DNA of 64,000 nt from Nymphaea colorata. Lineage: Eukaryota > Streptophyta > Magnoliopsida > Nymphaeales > Nymphaeaceae. Location: positions 24,627,876-24,691,875 of the forward strand of contig NC_045142.1 in the NCBI RefSeq assembly GCF_008831285.2, in the 5' to 3' direction. The translations under genes and the position numbers were made by a program. Shown piece by piece: positions 1 through 13,097 of the stretch (positions are counted from its first letter, which is position 1; each line of letters opens with the position of its first letter). The notes under the pieces were generated by a model. The model saw nothing but the letters and a program-made list of their open reading frames with translations, was not told the origin of the DNA and made no database searches.

Positions 1-1251
1 TACGAGATGAAGTGTAACGATGACCCGAGATGGTGCCTGCCGGGCTCGATCACGGTCACTGCGACCAACTTCTGCCCGCCGAACTTCGGCTTGTCGAACA
101 ACAATGGAGGGTGGTGCAACCCACCATTGCAGCACTTTGACTTGGCTGAGCCTGCTTTCCTGCAGATTGCCCAGTACAGGGCTGGAATTGTGCCAGTAGC
201 GTTCAGAAGGTGAGAATTGCTACTGGCCTCATAAATCATGCACCTTCTTCTTCATCTTCATCTTTATGATCCAACTCCTTGAGTCCTTTTCTTCTACTTT
301 TGAAGGAAATTTTTTTGAAAAGTGACCTAAAGGTTTGACGTTAACAAAAGAAAGTGCCCAGGTATTTAATATTGTGGAAAACTGACCTAACACTAAGCCT
401 GTTTTGGTAAAAGTTATTTAAGTTTGTGTTGCAGATTACCATTTTGCCCAAGCTTTCACCTTTGCAGAAAGCTTAATTTTCCTAACAGAAGAAAAAGATT
501 TTGAGGCCACACCAGTAAAATTACATATCATGTTAACCCAACTGGGTGAACAACTGCCCAGTTTACATCAGTAACAGTTTGTTCACTTTTTCAACAGCCA
601 TTCTCCTTTTTCTTCAAGTCTTTCCACCTTCATGTGAACTTTTTTTCTCTTTTAACTAGAAGACTCCATGGGAAATATCTAAACCATCTTAATCAACATT
701 TTTCTGCCCAATAAACCTTACTTAATGAACATTTTAGAGAAAGAAAGAACATAAATTTTAGTGAAACAACAAAGTTTCGTAATTTTTCATTCAACCACAT
801 ATTCAGTTTATATATCTTAGTTCAGATGCAAACCATTCAATTTTAAGCATGTTCTTTTGTGATACACTCATAACATCTGCACGAAATATCTGATTAAGCC
901 AAGGAGAAGAAAAACAGAGAGACTTATTGTGTCTGTGTTTTGAACAGGGTGCCATGTGTGAAGAAAGGAGGAATAAGGTTCACCGTTAATGGCCACTCCT
1001 ACTTCAACCTGGTTCTCATCACCAATGTTGGTGGCGCAGGGGATGTCCACTCAGTGTCGATCAAGGGCTCAAGAACTGGGTGGCAGCCCATGTCAAGGAA
1101 CTGGGGACAGAACTGGCAGAGCAACTCCTACCTCAATGGCCAGTCCCTCTCCTTCCAAGTCACAACCAGTGAAGGCAGGACAGTCACCAGCTACAATGTT
1201 GCACCATCCAATTGGCAATTTGGCCAGACCTTTGAGGGAAGCCAATTCTAG
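1..1251 (+). CDS. EXPA: Alpha-expansin, 3' portion (5' end outside window)
   Basis: Expansins loosen the plant cell wall at acid pH without hydrolysis and are secreted to the apoplast. The window opens in frame inside the gene. Exon 1..209 encodes the end of the GH45-like domain, with its conserved Cys residues and the HFD motif (HFDLAEP, fragment residues 45-51), up to the usual junction in VPVAFRRVPC. An intron 210..947 (GT-AG) splits the second Arg codon. Exon 948..1251 encodes the C-terminal cellulose-binding-like domain with the aromatic segment [13 protein letters not shown] and the family's usual ending QTFEGSQF. The visible part is 170 residues. The signal peptide and N-terminal exon(s) lie before position 1. 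The HFD motif and the VPVAFRR sequence indicate the alpha rather than the beta class. The exact paralogue cannot be assigned. Confidence 0.95.
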
Positions 1252-1279
1252 AGAGAGGGAGGCCAATTCTAGAGAGAGA
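1240..1279 (+). repeat. Short tandem duplication across the expansin stop codon
   Basis: The block CCAATTCTAGAGAGAG occurs at about 1242 and again at about 1263, a period of 21 bases. The first copy contains the TAG stop (1249-1251). The second copy lies in the 3' UTR, so the encoded C-terminus is unchanged. Confidence 0.8.
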
Positions 1280-4200
1280 AAGCAAGAGAACCTTAATTGA
1301 ACCCTAATTTTACTTTTTCACTCACTTGGGTCAATGGTTGTAGGCACTTTGGGGGCTATGAATGCTGAGGTGCTTCCAAGCACCCGCTTAGCCTTAGTAT
1401 AACTATATATGAGCATATATATATGTTATATGTATTTACATAAAAGGCATGCATATGTGTATATGATTTTTCATTTTTTTTTTTATCTTGGTAAGATTGA
1501 TTGTCCTTGATGTGGTGAGAGAAAAGAGAAGTGTTGGGAAGTTTGTAATGGCTAGTAAGCTTGTTAATGGGGACCTTCTTTTATGAAAGGGACCTATTAA
1601 TTGGTACCTTCTTTTTATGTAAGGCACCTTATGCCATATTGATGTACAATTGTTTCATGCAATGTGAAAGATGCTTGCTACTATGCAAGGCTATTGTTAC
1701 TGTTGTGCTGTTTTGGCATTTTCACTAGAGTAGGTCTACCGACCAAGCACTAATGAATGCCAGTTACTTGATTGACATCAAATGTGACTTGATTATTAGG
1801 AGGGACTACAGTTTGTCTGCAATTGCAGAATGGGGCTCCATGTTTCTGCTGTTCCGAGTCCGGGCGTCGCTCTTTTGTGCTGACAACTGTCAAATAAGGA
1901 CCTATCTCTACCATTCCGCGTAATTCTAATTAAAGCATCAATCAAGTTGAATGAAGTGAAAGGGACAGATCTCCTTTTTTCTTCACAAAAGTGAAACTTC
2001 TCATGGTGAGAGAAGACACTGTTAAAAGTATTAACAGTTTCACATGCTCTTGAATGGTGTGGTTTAACGCAGGGCCTTTGTTTGGCAGTCATTGGCAAAA
2101 GTGAGGTGAATTCAGAAGAATAAAACTTTGAATGGAAAACCCCTTAAATGAAAACTTCCTTGACCATAACACTTAAGAGAAAGAGGATACCAACAAACTT
2201 GTGGGGACAGAAGGAGATCAGAAGAAGTAGAAACTTTGATATCCAGGAGTAAAAGCTGAGAGAAAATGGACAACAGGTTCACTGCTCTAAGATGAAGAGT
2301 GAGAGGAAAAGGTTAAGAAATCGACTGGTCTATAATCAGAGAAGAGGACAGTAGGTGAATTTTACTGGATGGGACCTGACATCCACAATAGCGTATCTTG
2401 GCCATGCTTACTGCAAGAGAGAAGCCATTATTGGTTACAGTAACTGACCATTTCCGACAAAGCCTGTGATTCGAAAATAATGCGATAGTAAGTTAAATTT
2501 GGTAGATTCGCTACTAGGCCATTGGTATGCCATTAATTGTTCTAGACAAAATGAAGATGCTTTGGAACAGATGCATCGAACAAATACAGAAAAAGTGCCC
2601 ACTTGATTGAGCAATACATCTCAAATCGGCCACCTTTATACTTCTCAATTCTCATTAGATTTAGAAGGGCCTTTCCCTCCCGTTCCATCTTGGCATCAGA
2701 GGATGAAGCCACTGGACTTGAACAAGGATATTCTGTGAGAAACTTGCCTACCAATTAAGCAGATTATTCAAATACGATGACTCTCAAGAATGCTAATTTC
2801 ATGCACCACATACAGAATTTCTTTGGATTGAAGGGCGACAAGAATTTTCTGAATGTGAAATAGCGGCAAAGTGATTCTTCTTATTTCTCATTAACTACTA
2901 ATGAGCATAATTCATTGCTTGGTCAAAGGATGAAGTACATCAACTGTGAGGAACTGTTTGGCATGTCTCATTTGCCATAACACCCTTTGAATGTGCCTCC
3001 CTAAGCTTATCAGTACACCGTGCTTTGGTTCGCGAGCAGTGACGGCCATGAGATTCATACTGTGAATGCTATTCTAACTGCAACAACTTCCTGTGTGTAC
3101 CAGCCACTTCGGATCTCATTTCTTTGTCATGAGGAGCAGAATTAGACATTCCCTAACAATCTCGTCTCCTCCCTCTTTCTTCTTTTTGGAAGATTGACCG
3201 AGTTCTCATCCCGGTCTGTCTGTTGCAGGTAGAAGGTTATTTTTGCTTTCTTCCTGCCCCAATTCGTATTTTTCATATATAAATGTCTCGTAAACGATAG
3301 AACAAAACCCATTTTGCACTATATTTTTGATTTCTTGGTTTGGACAGAAGAAGTAATGCGACTCAATTATCAAATCGATCACTTTTTGTTTGGAAGTAGC
3401 TCGTGAGAGCACTTTTTATTAGGCCACGAACTATATCAGAATAAAAAAACCCGTAAGTGATTTAATTTTTTCCATTGAACAGCAGCAGGGAACAAAGATC
3501 TTGAGAGCCGGCCGGCCTCCTTGGATTCCCTGTAAAACATAATTATTTCCAAAATTTTGTATAAAATTTGGCATGGGTCCCTCGATGTTTTCTTACAAAT
3601 AAAAAGGCCCTTCTTCGATTGTGAAAGAAAGCCTAGTGGTGGATTCATGTAACTCCATGTTCAGAGATTTAGAAAATAACCCAGATAAAAATCTCTGTAT
3701 GTCTCTCTCCCTCTCTCTTTCTCTCTTTCTCCCCCTCTCTCTATATAGTAAAAAAGAAGATGGGGAGAAAGTCCGTATTCCTTTCTCAAAGTAGTTTTTG
3801 ACTATTAACCTGACCTATTGACAGCCCAAATCAATCAGACAAATAACACTAGGACTCATTGAACTGTTTGCTTTTCTCTTATTATCTTGATTCTTTGACC
3901 AGAATTCCCTGAACTGCACGCTATTCATCTGACTCACATTAATAGTAGGTTACCAAATGCCTTCTATGGCCCGATGCATATCTATGATTCAGAAGACATA
4001 GTGAATGAAGAAAAGTTCATGTGCATGCACTACCCTGATAATAAATATCAGTCACTTTCTGCTAACTGCAAAAGAAAATATTAGGCCATGTTTAATTCTG
4101 TGGATTTGAACTCAGCGAGGATCACAGATCCATGGATCTGTTTAAACAGTTGATTCATTGCAGCAAGGATTCAGATTGAACGGAGAAATAGGGAGATAAA

Positions 4201-6710
4201 TATTCATGTTTGTGTTGGATGTTTTAGGAGAGAAAGGAAGGAAAAACTGCAGCTTACCTAATGGGTAAATACATCGAAGGTTATCAAGGAATTGATAGAA
4301 TGTAATTGGTGGGACAATGAATACATGAAAAGGTTTTGAATTGTCTACTTGGTGGACAAGATGTGTATCTGTAATATTTAGTTGCCATCGAAAACGGACA
4401 AAGCATGTCGTTTTTTCACCGAAAGGAACAGGAGGAACAGATAAAAACATTTCCTAAGCAGGCAAACCCTGTCATCTTCTAAAAACTCAGTGGTTCCCTC
4501 TTCATAAAGGAACTAACTAGTTCTGTAGATGGTAAAACTAAAATTACTGAGTTCTTTTTCCCAAAATGATTCCACACAGTCGTTTTCCTTGACAAGACTA
4601 CCAATTTTCTTTCTCAACCTGACAAATTATTGAAGTACTAGCTTGCAATACATTGGTATTTCCAAAGTACAATAAAATTTTCAAGAGATTCTTTATATCC
4701 CAAAATAGCAGAAGAAATTAGTTCGCTCATAAATTTTTTTTGAAGCATTACCCAAAACGGCGAATCCGATCACGGGCACCCTCTTCAAGCGACCTTTGAG
4801 GGGTCCCTCACTGCAACTCATTCATGTGCAGAAACTGACACACAAGGACTATAACTGAGTAGCTTTTCTCACAGATAGGGATGTAAACTGTTCAGGTTCA
4901 GATAATTAATCGGAATTGATGAGAGATCCGATTCAGCTGAAAAGGAGCCAAAAATATCAGAACCACAACCCTGGTTGCATCTCACTCATATCTGAGGTTG
5001 TACAATGCTTTTCAAAACAATTGCTTTTACCCTTTCCAATCGTTCTTGATGTAGATGAAGGCCAGTAAGAAAGTTGTTTCTTAAGAGAAAGCCAGTAAGA
5101 AATTGCTGTGGATGAACGCATTGGCAGGGAATTCCGACAATTGTATGGGCAGAGATGGAATTCTGGGTCGGTCTTCATATGGACTGTCTATTTGGAGACT
5201 GAACTTCAGAAGATAAAAAAAACAATCCTAAGGTTCTGCAGTGCCTTTCCATATCAACATAGTAACTTGCTCCACTCTTCTAAAATTGGCAGCTTGAAAA
5301 GATGGTCCTCCACTTGCAGATACTCATTCGCTTGTAGAAAGTGTTCTGGCATTTCCACCGTTAAAGAAACTTACAAGAAGTTGGGGCACAGTGTAATTCT
5401 TCACCAGCAGAAAGTCTGTCGGCTTGTCCAACTTGCATGAATGAACGGGCATACAAAACACCGCTACGGGCGAGACCCGGTACATGAGGAGCTTCCTCGA
5501 GCACCTGAGTCCTGTATGACAGTACCCCACTGGCGCAGATGAGGTCTCAAAGCCCGTATGTTAGGCCACTGTCTTAAGTTGAAGAAGGTCGAAAGTTCAC
5601 CAATTTGGTTGTACCTTAGGTGTGATCTGGTCTACATATGTCTAAACCCAACTTGCCAATAAAAAGAACAACTTAAGGAAATGGGGAAAAAAGGCTACTT
5701 CTTAAAATTTGGGAGGGTGAACGCTCCAAGGGCTCGATCTGCAGATTGAAATAACATAAATGCAAGGAGGGTAAGAAAGATTACTGAGCTGAACATCTGT
5801 AGAGAAAAAGTTTTTTTCGAGGAATTCGCTTGACAGATCTATCGCTTTCGTTACCGAGTAATTCAGCTAGTTTTGCAAGAGAAGTGCCACATATGAAGAC
5901 CACCTAAGCTTGAAAGTGCAGTATTTAATAAAGTGCATGAATGTGTTTACCACGACTATCAATTCAGTAAACTCACTTTATCGCAGTACATGGTTCAGCT
6001 TGGGTGGAGAGAGAGAGAGAGAGAGAGAGAGAAAGAAGGTTTAACAACACTAGTGACCCAAGCTATGCTGTTTTCTTGTTCAATTGGCTTTTGCAGGAAA
6101 CCCTGTCATGCAAGACTCACACCCAGCTCAAGATCTTGCAGATGATGCATAGGTACAAACAGAATAAGCTCTGATGAATCCATAAATAAGAAACCTTGAT
6201 GGTTACATTAAGAGTTCACACAAAATCCAAATACATGCATTATGAATCCAAAGCAACTCATTGAAAACAAAGAGGAAAAAAAATCCTGAACAAAGAGCAA
6301 CTTCCACTATGACACCCCAAAGCCCGACTTCTCAGAACCCTCCATTAGACATGAAATCTGTCCCATACAAGGACAACAAATTGCTCCATCCTTCTTTAAA
6401 TATTCACACAGCATAAGAAAATTGAAAACAAAAAAGCGGTTCCGAATAAAAATAATCCGCTATAGTTCAGTTCCCCATAGTTTCAGTTGTCAGATGAATT
6501 GATACAATAAACAGACAAGAGAACAGAATACATTAGCACAATCTAGGGCAGATACAGCCCCCCACTCAATGAGAATGGTAGAAGAAAAGGCTATGGTCTA
6601 TGGGGATGAACGACAAATAAAAAAATCAAACTAAGCTTATGAGATGAAAAGATTACGGGCATAAGGATATGCACAAGAGAACAATCTGTAGCAGATTTTG
6701 AGGAACCAAC
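1280..6710. other. Intergenic stretch without a supported gene
   Basis: Contains the expansin 3' UTR, the 3' UTR of the convergent bZIP gene at the right end, CT- and GA-rich simple repeats (about 3703-3742 and 6008-6032), and non-coding sequence. The longest open frames (for example 5108-5440 on + and 1796-2098 on -) have no recognisable domain, no splice partners and no family resemblance that I can see. About 4872-4970 resembles a fragment of the GGATTCGA/TCCGAT-rich elements seen elsewhere in the window. A somewhat GC-richer patch at 5450-5640 is unexplained. Confidence 0.5.
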
Positions 6711-7929
6711 TCAAAAAGTAGTACTGCTTTCACTTGCTGAGATTGAAGATCCTTCTGATTTAACATGCGGACCCCTATTAATATCAAGACCCTGCATGCG
6801 GCTAAGGGATTCCGGATGCATGTTCTCAGAAAGCACATGAGAATGTGCAAGCATTTGATTATTCATGGCAAACTGAGGTGGATGAAACTGTGGGGGTAGC
6901 ATGTTAGGATGAACAGTTTGATGTCTGCCAGGCAAAAACGGTTGATTCATAGCCATGTGGTGTCCACCAACATTAAATGAATCAGCAGAATTTGGCAACA
7001 TTTCGCCTGTGGCAATCTTGAGTCTTTGTACTTCCTCCCTAAGGGCTTCATTAAGAGCTGCACATGTAGATGGATATTCAAACATAATCAAAGGAATAGA
7101 CAATGAACACATGGTGCCTTGACATGCAGAACCGATAGAAGATGCCCAAAGAATGTTTTGCACAAATATGAGGTCTAAAGCAGAGATACATAATCTTTAC
7201 AATCTGGCATATGAAACAAACATAATCTGCCTACATATATATAAAGCATCTTTCCTATCTCCTAGTCCAGATGCATTATTCAAATAATCTTATGAAACAA
7301 CATAACCAACATGGAAAAAATTGTTCCCTTGGCTTTGCAGATAGGAGATGCATCTCCCGACACTAAACTGTCTTTCAATTTTGAAATCAAAACCAAGTTG
7401 CTTGATATTCCTGCTAGTTTCTGAATGTCAATAGATTGGGAGACCTTGTCAAGCTTTGGGGTGTCATCCTGAACAAAATGATCAGGTGCAGTCAGCCGCA
7501 CCTGACTCTTGTTGACTTGTGCTGGGTACGAATCTGGCCCGAGTTGTGTCGACATAGGTGTGGCAGTCATTTTGCAGCATCTGTGTGACTTAGATCGTGA
7601 CACATTGAAGCATGTCAATGTTCTATCAATTGGGTAGGTTTGGTAAGACCAATCAATTACAATGCACTAAAAGCAATTAAACACGCAAATCAATTTAATG
7701 GAAAGTACCCTTTATTCCACCCAACCCTTACCTATATCGACACATAAACTGAAAGACAAAACAAAGTTAGAAGTTCGTATCCCTTCAATCTTAATGTAAA
7801 CAAATACCATTTCAGACAAACATTTGCCACAGCAGAAATGTTTCTTGCAAGTCTTCTGGGAACTCAAATGTCTAAATAAAATCATAACAGAGAAAACAGT
7901 TGACCTCTTAGATTAAACAGAAGAAAGAA

Positions 7930-7986
<57 letters not shown>

Positions 7987-10900
7987 AAATAAATAAAAAG
8001 CAACTTTCTTTTGTTCAGTCAATGCACTATGAGGCTTTTCTGGAATAAGAACATGAAAGCAAAAGCTATGGCAGTGTACCCTGGAGAACATCTAAAAAGG
8101 AAAATCAAACATACCATCACGTAACTGAGCTTGCTGTTCCATTGCTTGCAACCGAAGCTTCAGTTCTGCATTCTCACTTGTTAATCCGGTTGTATCTCGC
8201 TGTAACAAATCAAAAAAATTTAAGGATGGATCATACTCTTCAGAATATTTTAGGACCAACACAGAACAACTGAGTAACTAGATCTCTAGGTTAATGATCT
8301 TTATTGTTCTAATATCAGTACAACGACTGCATAGTTTGATGAGATGAAGTTCTTTCGATGGGAGAAAAAAGGACCTTGCTTGACTTTGAAAACAAGGGAC
8401 CCACAATGAAATGTTATCTCAGGGAGATATATACAAACAGTTAAACATACAGGAAGTTGTCCAGCTTGAAGACCAATTGCAATTATATCATTATGCTGTT
8501 AAGACAGTATAGGGCCATAGGCAACTCGGGCACCTCATACATCACCCACGTTCCAAGACCTTTTCTTCTTCAAAAGCGATTACTTTTGGTGTATTGTCTT
8601 ATTTGCTTTTGATTTATTCATGCACCCATCTAAGCTTTCCTTTGAGACTAAAGGGAAGTAACTTCTAAAATATCAGCAGCCTTAATGCAAACTGGGAAAA
8701 AATTTCTGCCGAAACAAAACTCTTTCAGAGAACAGGAATGAAAGGTTTATTTTTTAAAGAATTTAAATTTAACAGTGCAAGCATACTGCATGTTTTGATC
8801 ATAAAAAGATAACCACGAGTGTAGTCAACCTGAATTAAGGTGAGCTGTGCTGAAAGAGTAGTGGCCTCCGTTTGAAGAGTTTGAACCCTGCGCTCAAGTT
8901 CCAATATGTATCGAGCCTTTCTTTCTTTCGATCGAGCAGCAGACTGACGATTAGCAAGAATCCTAGAATAACCAGAAATAAATAAAAAATAAATAAATTC
9001 TCCCCAGAAATTCTGGTTACACCATTCTTGCTTCTTTAGAAAATCAGCCAATGATGTGGTGCATATAGCATGTTTATGAGCAGACAGGTCAAGATGAAAT
9101 TGCTTCTCTAATGCCTATCTCTTTTCTAGACAGGCAAGTTTATCTAGTATCCTGCAAAAAGAGGCTAGTTGCAAAGAGAGGTAAATTTTTGCTTTTCCAA
9201 AGACAACAGTATGTGGAATTCTCGACAAACCAAACAAAAACAATTTGTGGAAAATAAGAAATCAGCACTCCATAAACTCAAAAACTAAAACCAGGATACC
9301 TACTGTGAATTGCCAGTATGCAGCCCATTGCAGCCATGCGTCACCTTTTCTTGCTACAGAACTCCTAGAAGAACCTACATGGGTCTGCATCTTGCATTAC
9401 CACTTTCCAATGCATTCCTCATGCTCCGAAACAATTCTCTTTTTCCCTTTCCATCATCAAGTCATTCCGAAAAACATCACCATCAACATTTCCCTGCCAG
9501 TGGAGCAAGGTTTTAGGTTCCCATCTGCTCCCTGCTGGTGATCAGCATGGATAGTGCCACGTCATGACCATTCCCAATGTTCAAATCTGTAAACTACTCT
9601 GGTTCTCCTCCCAGTTTTCCTACACCTGATGTGTCTATGTTCTTCTGATTGGGATAGTTCTCATTAAGATCAATAGCCACAAGCAAAAACATGTGAAATT
9701 TGTTGACCATCAAAGAATCTTGTGCTGGCCCAGTAAATATCAGACATCCTAGCATTTATGATAAGTATCAACGTTGGTTGATCTCAGCTGTCAATACCAT
9801 AGGTTGAAGGGTCCTACAACTTATCGGATAAGACTTGATCCGTAATCTCACTTTTTTCCGTTTACTCCTTTGGTATGACTCGATTGTTGAACTGTTTCTC
9901 ACCCCAAGTGTGTCTGAGAAGAACACATTTTTGAGAAAATTTCTGCCGTGTTCCAAAAGCCATCATCCTTTCAAATGATAATATCAGCTAGCAACTTGAG
10001 GATATCAAGCAACGCAGAAGATTTTTCTAGAAATGACTTACTGACCTTTTTGCACACCCCAGAGCAGATGAAACCAAAGTAACTGTGACATTATCAATTT
10101 TTAGATAACAGCAATAGCAGCTCAAGCATTATAAAATACCACCACCAACTTAATTACGTTAACAGAACCACTTGATCGTCACCACCATCAACAAACATCA
10201 TTGTAGTTAGTATATATATATTTTTTTACATGTATCACGAATAGCTAGAAAGCAACTGCAGGTCTGCTACTTGGAACTACTATCTCCATCGTTATTACCC
10301 AAACACATCGTTTTGATCAATGATGGAGCACCAACCAACGACGGCAATCAACAAAATCAAAATCCACGATCTACATCAGACGAGCACCCACAAGCAATCT
10401 CTATCAGGAGAAATGCCCATCTACTCTTCCAGAATCGGGGAAATTTTTATAATCACTTCCCAATACCCAAGAAGGAACCAATCGATCCGCAAAACAAGAA
10501 AAAGGCGAGAAGAGAAAGAGAACATTTTAATCCATATTCCCATAAACATACCCTTCGATCGTATGCCGGCAAGAAAAAAGCGCCCAAAAGAAACGAAGCA
10601 AAAGAATCAAGCAAATTAGAAGAACTCCATCGATCACACGACTTAAAACCAAAAAAACCAAGCTCCATACATCAAAATGGAAATGCCGAAATCCATGCAA
10701 CGAACGAACCTCTTGGCCCTCTTCGGATCGACCGCGGCGAGCTCGGCGAGCTTCTCAGCAGACATAGCCTTCTTCACCTCCGCCGCGTCTCCAAACAGGC
10801 CGTCCATTCTCAAGCAAGACGACCCATCAACCGAATTGCTGTGCCGATGCCTGGCGTTCCTCGCAGGCCCCGCCATCGCCGCCGACCCGGTGGCGCCACC

Positions 10901-11224
10901 ATCCTGACCAGCACCCACATTGGGATAATCCTTTGACGAGATCTCCACCGCCTTCTTCCCATCCCCAGACTTTGAATCGTTGCTAGTGGTGGACGACCCG
11001 AGCTTCTCGATGTCCATGAAGGTGCAGAACAGATTGTCGCCTTCTTCTTCCTCCTCCTCCACCACATCCTCATCTCTCTCCCCACCACCATCGTCAGAGC
11101 CACGCATTCCGACGACGTTCGCATCGGAGGGAGCGCCGGAAAAAGCGGCCTCCGGGCCGAATCCGGCCAGGTCACTGGGGAAGAGGCGCAGGGAGGCCTC
11201 GGACTGGGATCTTCTGTGCATCAT
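6711..11224 (-). CDS. Group I bZIP transcription factor (VIP1/RF2/bZIP18-like)
   Basis: DNA-binding transcription factor of the plant group I bZIP family, whose members often shuttle to the nucleus under 14-3-3 control. Exons on the minus strand: 11224..10710, 8962..8830, 8199..8115, 7057..6711. Phases agree throughout and give 359 residues, a normal family length. Visible parts: N-terminal HRRSQSE (residues 3-9) and [10 protein letters not shown] (125-134), both resembling phospho-Ser 14-3-3 sites; an acidic patch (51-61); the group I motif FMDIEKL (69-75); a basic region around 168-190; then a long leucine zipper to about 260. The basic region reads NRQSAARSK, with Lys instead of the usual Arg, which is a hallmark of group I. 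The C-terminus is His/Met/Pro-rich. Intron 1 is 1.75 kb, and intron 3 carries a long (AT)n tract. Which paralogue it is (VIP1, bZIP18/52, RF2a/b) is not settled. Confidence 0.95.
7931..7982. repeat. (AT)n microsatellite in bZIP intron 3
   Basis: About 26 uninterrupted TA units between exons 3 and 4 of the bZIP gene. It is likely length-polymorphic. Confidence 0.95.
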
Positions 11225-11514
11225 CGTGTCTGCATTGGAGGGGAGGCGACGATGGTGGCCTCAGATTTATTTTACTCGTAAGAGGAGGGAAAATGCAGGG
11301 CCAGGCGACGCTGCAGGATCTCAGTGCATGACGAAAGGATGGCCTCCTCCTCCCATTTCACCTTTTTTTTTCATTTTTTGATTTTTTTTATTGAGACAAA
11401 AATGGGAATGTAGGTTATTTTAGTTAATATGGTTATGAGTACTTCCTAAATTGTGCATTCTTAATATCTAATTTTTTCTAATTAATCCATAAAATGAACG
11501 GGGCAAACACACAC

Positions 11515-11518
<4 letters not shown>

Positions 11519-11599
<81 letters not shown>
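11519..11599. repeat. (AT)n microsatellite upstream of the bZIP gene
   Basis: About 40 uninterrupted AT units, about 300 bases upstream of the bZIP start codon. It may fall in or near the promoter. Confidence 0.95.
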
Positions 11600-11601
<2 letters not shown>

Positions 11602-11768
11602 GGCTGATACTCAATAATATTGAGGGGATGGACGTTATTTTTATTGTTGTTTTTGTAAAAAATAAATCTTTTTTTTAGTCATCCAGTATATACTTTTTTG
11701 TATAAAGATTTGAAATTAAATGCAATATACATACCAGGAATTATATTCTGCTAGGTAAGTAATTATTG

Positions 11769-11770
<2 letters not shown>

Positions 11771-11828
<58 letters not shown>
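11771..11828. repeat. (AT)n microsatellite
   Basis: About 28 AT units, a second long AT run within 250 bases of the previous one. Confidence 0.95.
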
Positions 11829-11832
<4 letters not shown>

Positions 11833-11949
11833 TGATATAGCATGTAATTATGAAAAGCAAATGTGATTATAAGATCGACTTACGGAGATTTTAATTGAAA
11901 AACAAGATTTCCCATTTTCCGACTGCAATAGAATATGAAGATATTCATT

Positions 11950-12165
11950 TCCAGCAAGCCAAGAGTTGACATCGATCGGAAGTCCGATATGAGTTCGAAT
12001 ATGTTTAACTGAATGCCGTAAAGAAATCCAGATCCGATTACTAATCAGATTCAGATTTGGTAAGTAGTTTAATAACCAAATTAAAATGGGTCGATGATGC
12101 AATTGGGATTCAATAAATTGGATCCAACTAATCTAAATCTGAGTCCGGATTCAAATGAGATGCTC
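11950..12165. repeat. Degenerate TCCGAT/GGATTC-rich repeat element
   Basis: Dense in variants of ATCCGAT, AGATTCAGATT and GGATTCAAAT on both strands, the same vocabulary as the larger block at 26515-26900. It resembles the decayed non-autonomous elements common in plant genomes. Clear termini were not found. Confidence 0.45.
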
Positions 12166-12424
12166 AATGTTGGGTGCAGTCATTTTTCCGGCGACCGGTG
12201 GTAGGAGCATCTTGAATGTTCTATTGCCATAAATCTAAAGTTGGATCTTCTCCGGCTTGGCTACCATACAATAAGCAGCTTAAATGCATTGCACATGATC
12301 TTGCATTTATTGGTTTCAGATATGGCCTTTATGTCAGCTTTAGCATCGACATCGTAAAAAACCGGTTCCTAAAAACCCGACATCGTAAAAACCGGTTCCT
12401 AAACCAATGCCCGAGGGCGAGGGT

Positions 12425-12500
12425 GTTCGGTGCGTCAGCTCGAGCCAATCCGTAGGCAGTTGGTCGCTAGTTCGAGTGGCATAGGATCAATGCCTTTGCT
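12425..12500 (+). repeat. tRNA-like SINE fragment (candidate)
   Basis: GTAGGCAGTTGGTCGCTAG followed by TTCGAGTGGCATAGG resembles a pol III A box/B box pair. It matches the layout of the copies near 47900, 54480 and 54690 (a 'GTAGGC(G)GC..GTTCRARTYCC' pattern). Confidence 0.4.
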
Positions 12501-12595
12501 CGAATAGAACATGACCAATATACTAATATGATAGGAGCCCACACAGGCAAGCACAACCTGGGGCAAGAAGCCTTCGCTCTCAATTGGGTGGTGGT

Positions 12596-13097
12596 AGGGG
12601 TGAACAACGAGTCAAGCAACTCGAGCTTGACTCGTTAAAGCTCGGCTCGTGAACGAGTTCGAGTCAAGTCATCTGCTTAACGAGTCGAGCTCGAGTTCAT
12701 GAGTCGACTCGTTCAAATAATCGAATTGAGTTCGAGCTCAACACGTAACTGCCGAGTCGAGCTCGAGCCTTACTCGAGTTTGTCGAGCCTTAGTCGAGTT
12801 GAGCCCGAGCTCAATACATAACGATGAATATCAATTCTATTCAAACGAATTCTGTCAAGCCTTAATCGAGTCGACCTCGAGCTCAACACGTAATGATGAA
12901 TATCAATTCTATTCAAACGAGTTTGTCGAGCCTGAATCAAGCTCGAGGTTGATCTCAACATATAACTGTCGAGTCATGCTCGAGCTGCTTCCGTCGAGCT
13001 ATTTTCGAGCTTAAGCTGAGTCAAGTTCAAGGTTCATTAGTAGAACCAAACTCAAGCTTACTGAACTCGGGTTTGGCTCGGCTCGTATTCACCCCTA
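12596..13097. mobile_element. TCGAGCTCGAG-rich non-autonomous element with short inverted termini
   Basis: The left end reads TAGGGGTGAACAACGAG and the right end CTCGTATTCACCCCTA. These give terminal inverted repeats of about 10 bases (TAGGGGTGAA) plus a partly matching ACGAG. The interior is dominated by degenerate, self-complementary CGAGCTCGAG/GAGTCGAGC units in both directions, with two near copies of an AATATCAATTCTATTCAAACGA stretch at about 12825 and 12898. Flanks share GTGGT but no exact target duplication is visible. There is no coding capacity. A fragment of a similar end lies at 26358-26406. Confidence 0.6.

Noticed and set aside
5108-5440. 110-codon open frame on plus
   Set aside because: Basic, Cys/Ser-rich composition without a domain, no splice partners and no upstream signals; best treated as chance.
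9245-9541. Open frames in bZIP intron 1
   Set aside because: They lie inside a spliced intron on the opposite strand and have no family features.
10271-11381. Several plus-strand open frames of 76-221 codons opposite bZIP exon 1
   Set aside because: They are antisense shadows of the GC-rich bZIP exon; the minus-strand frame has clear family motifs and consistent splicing, the plus frames do not.
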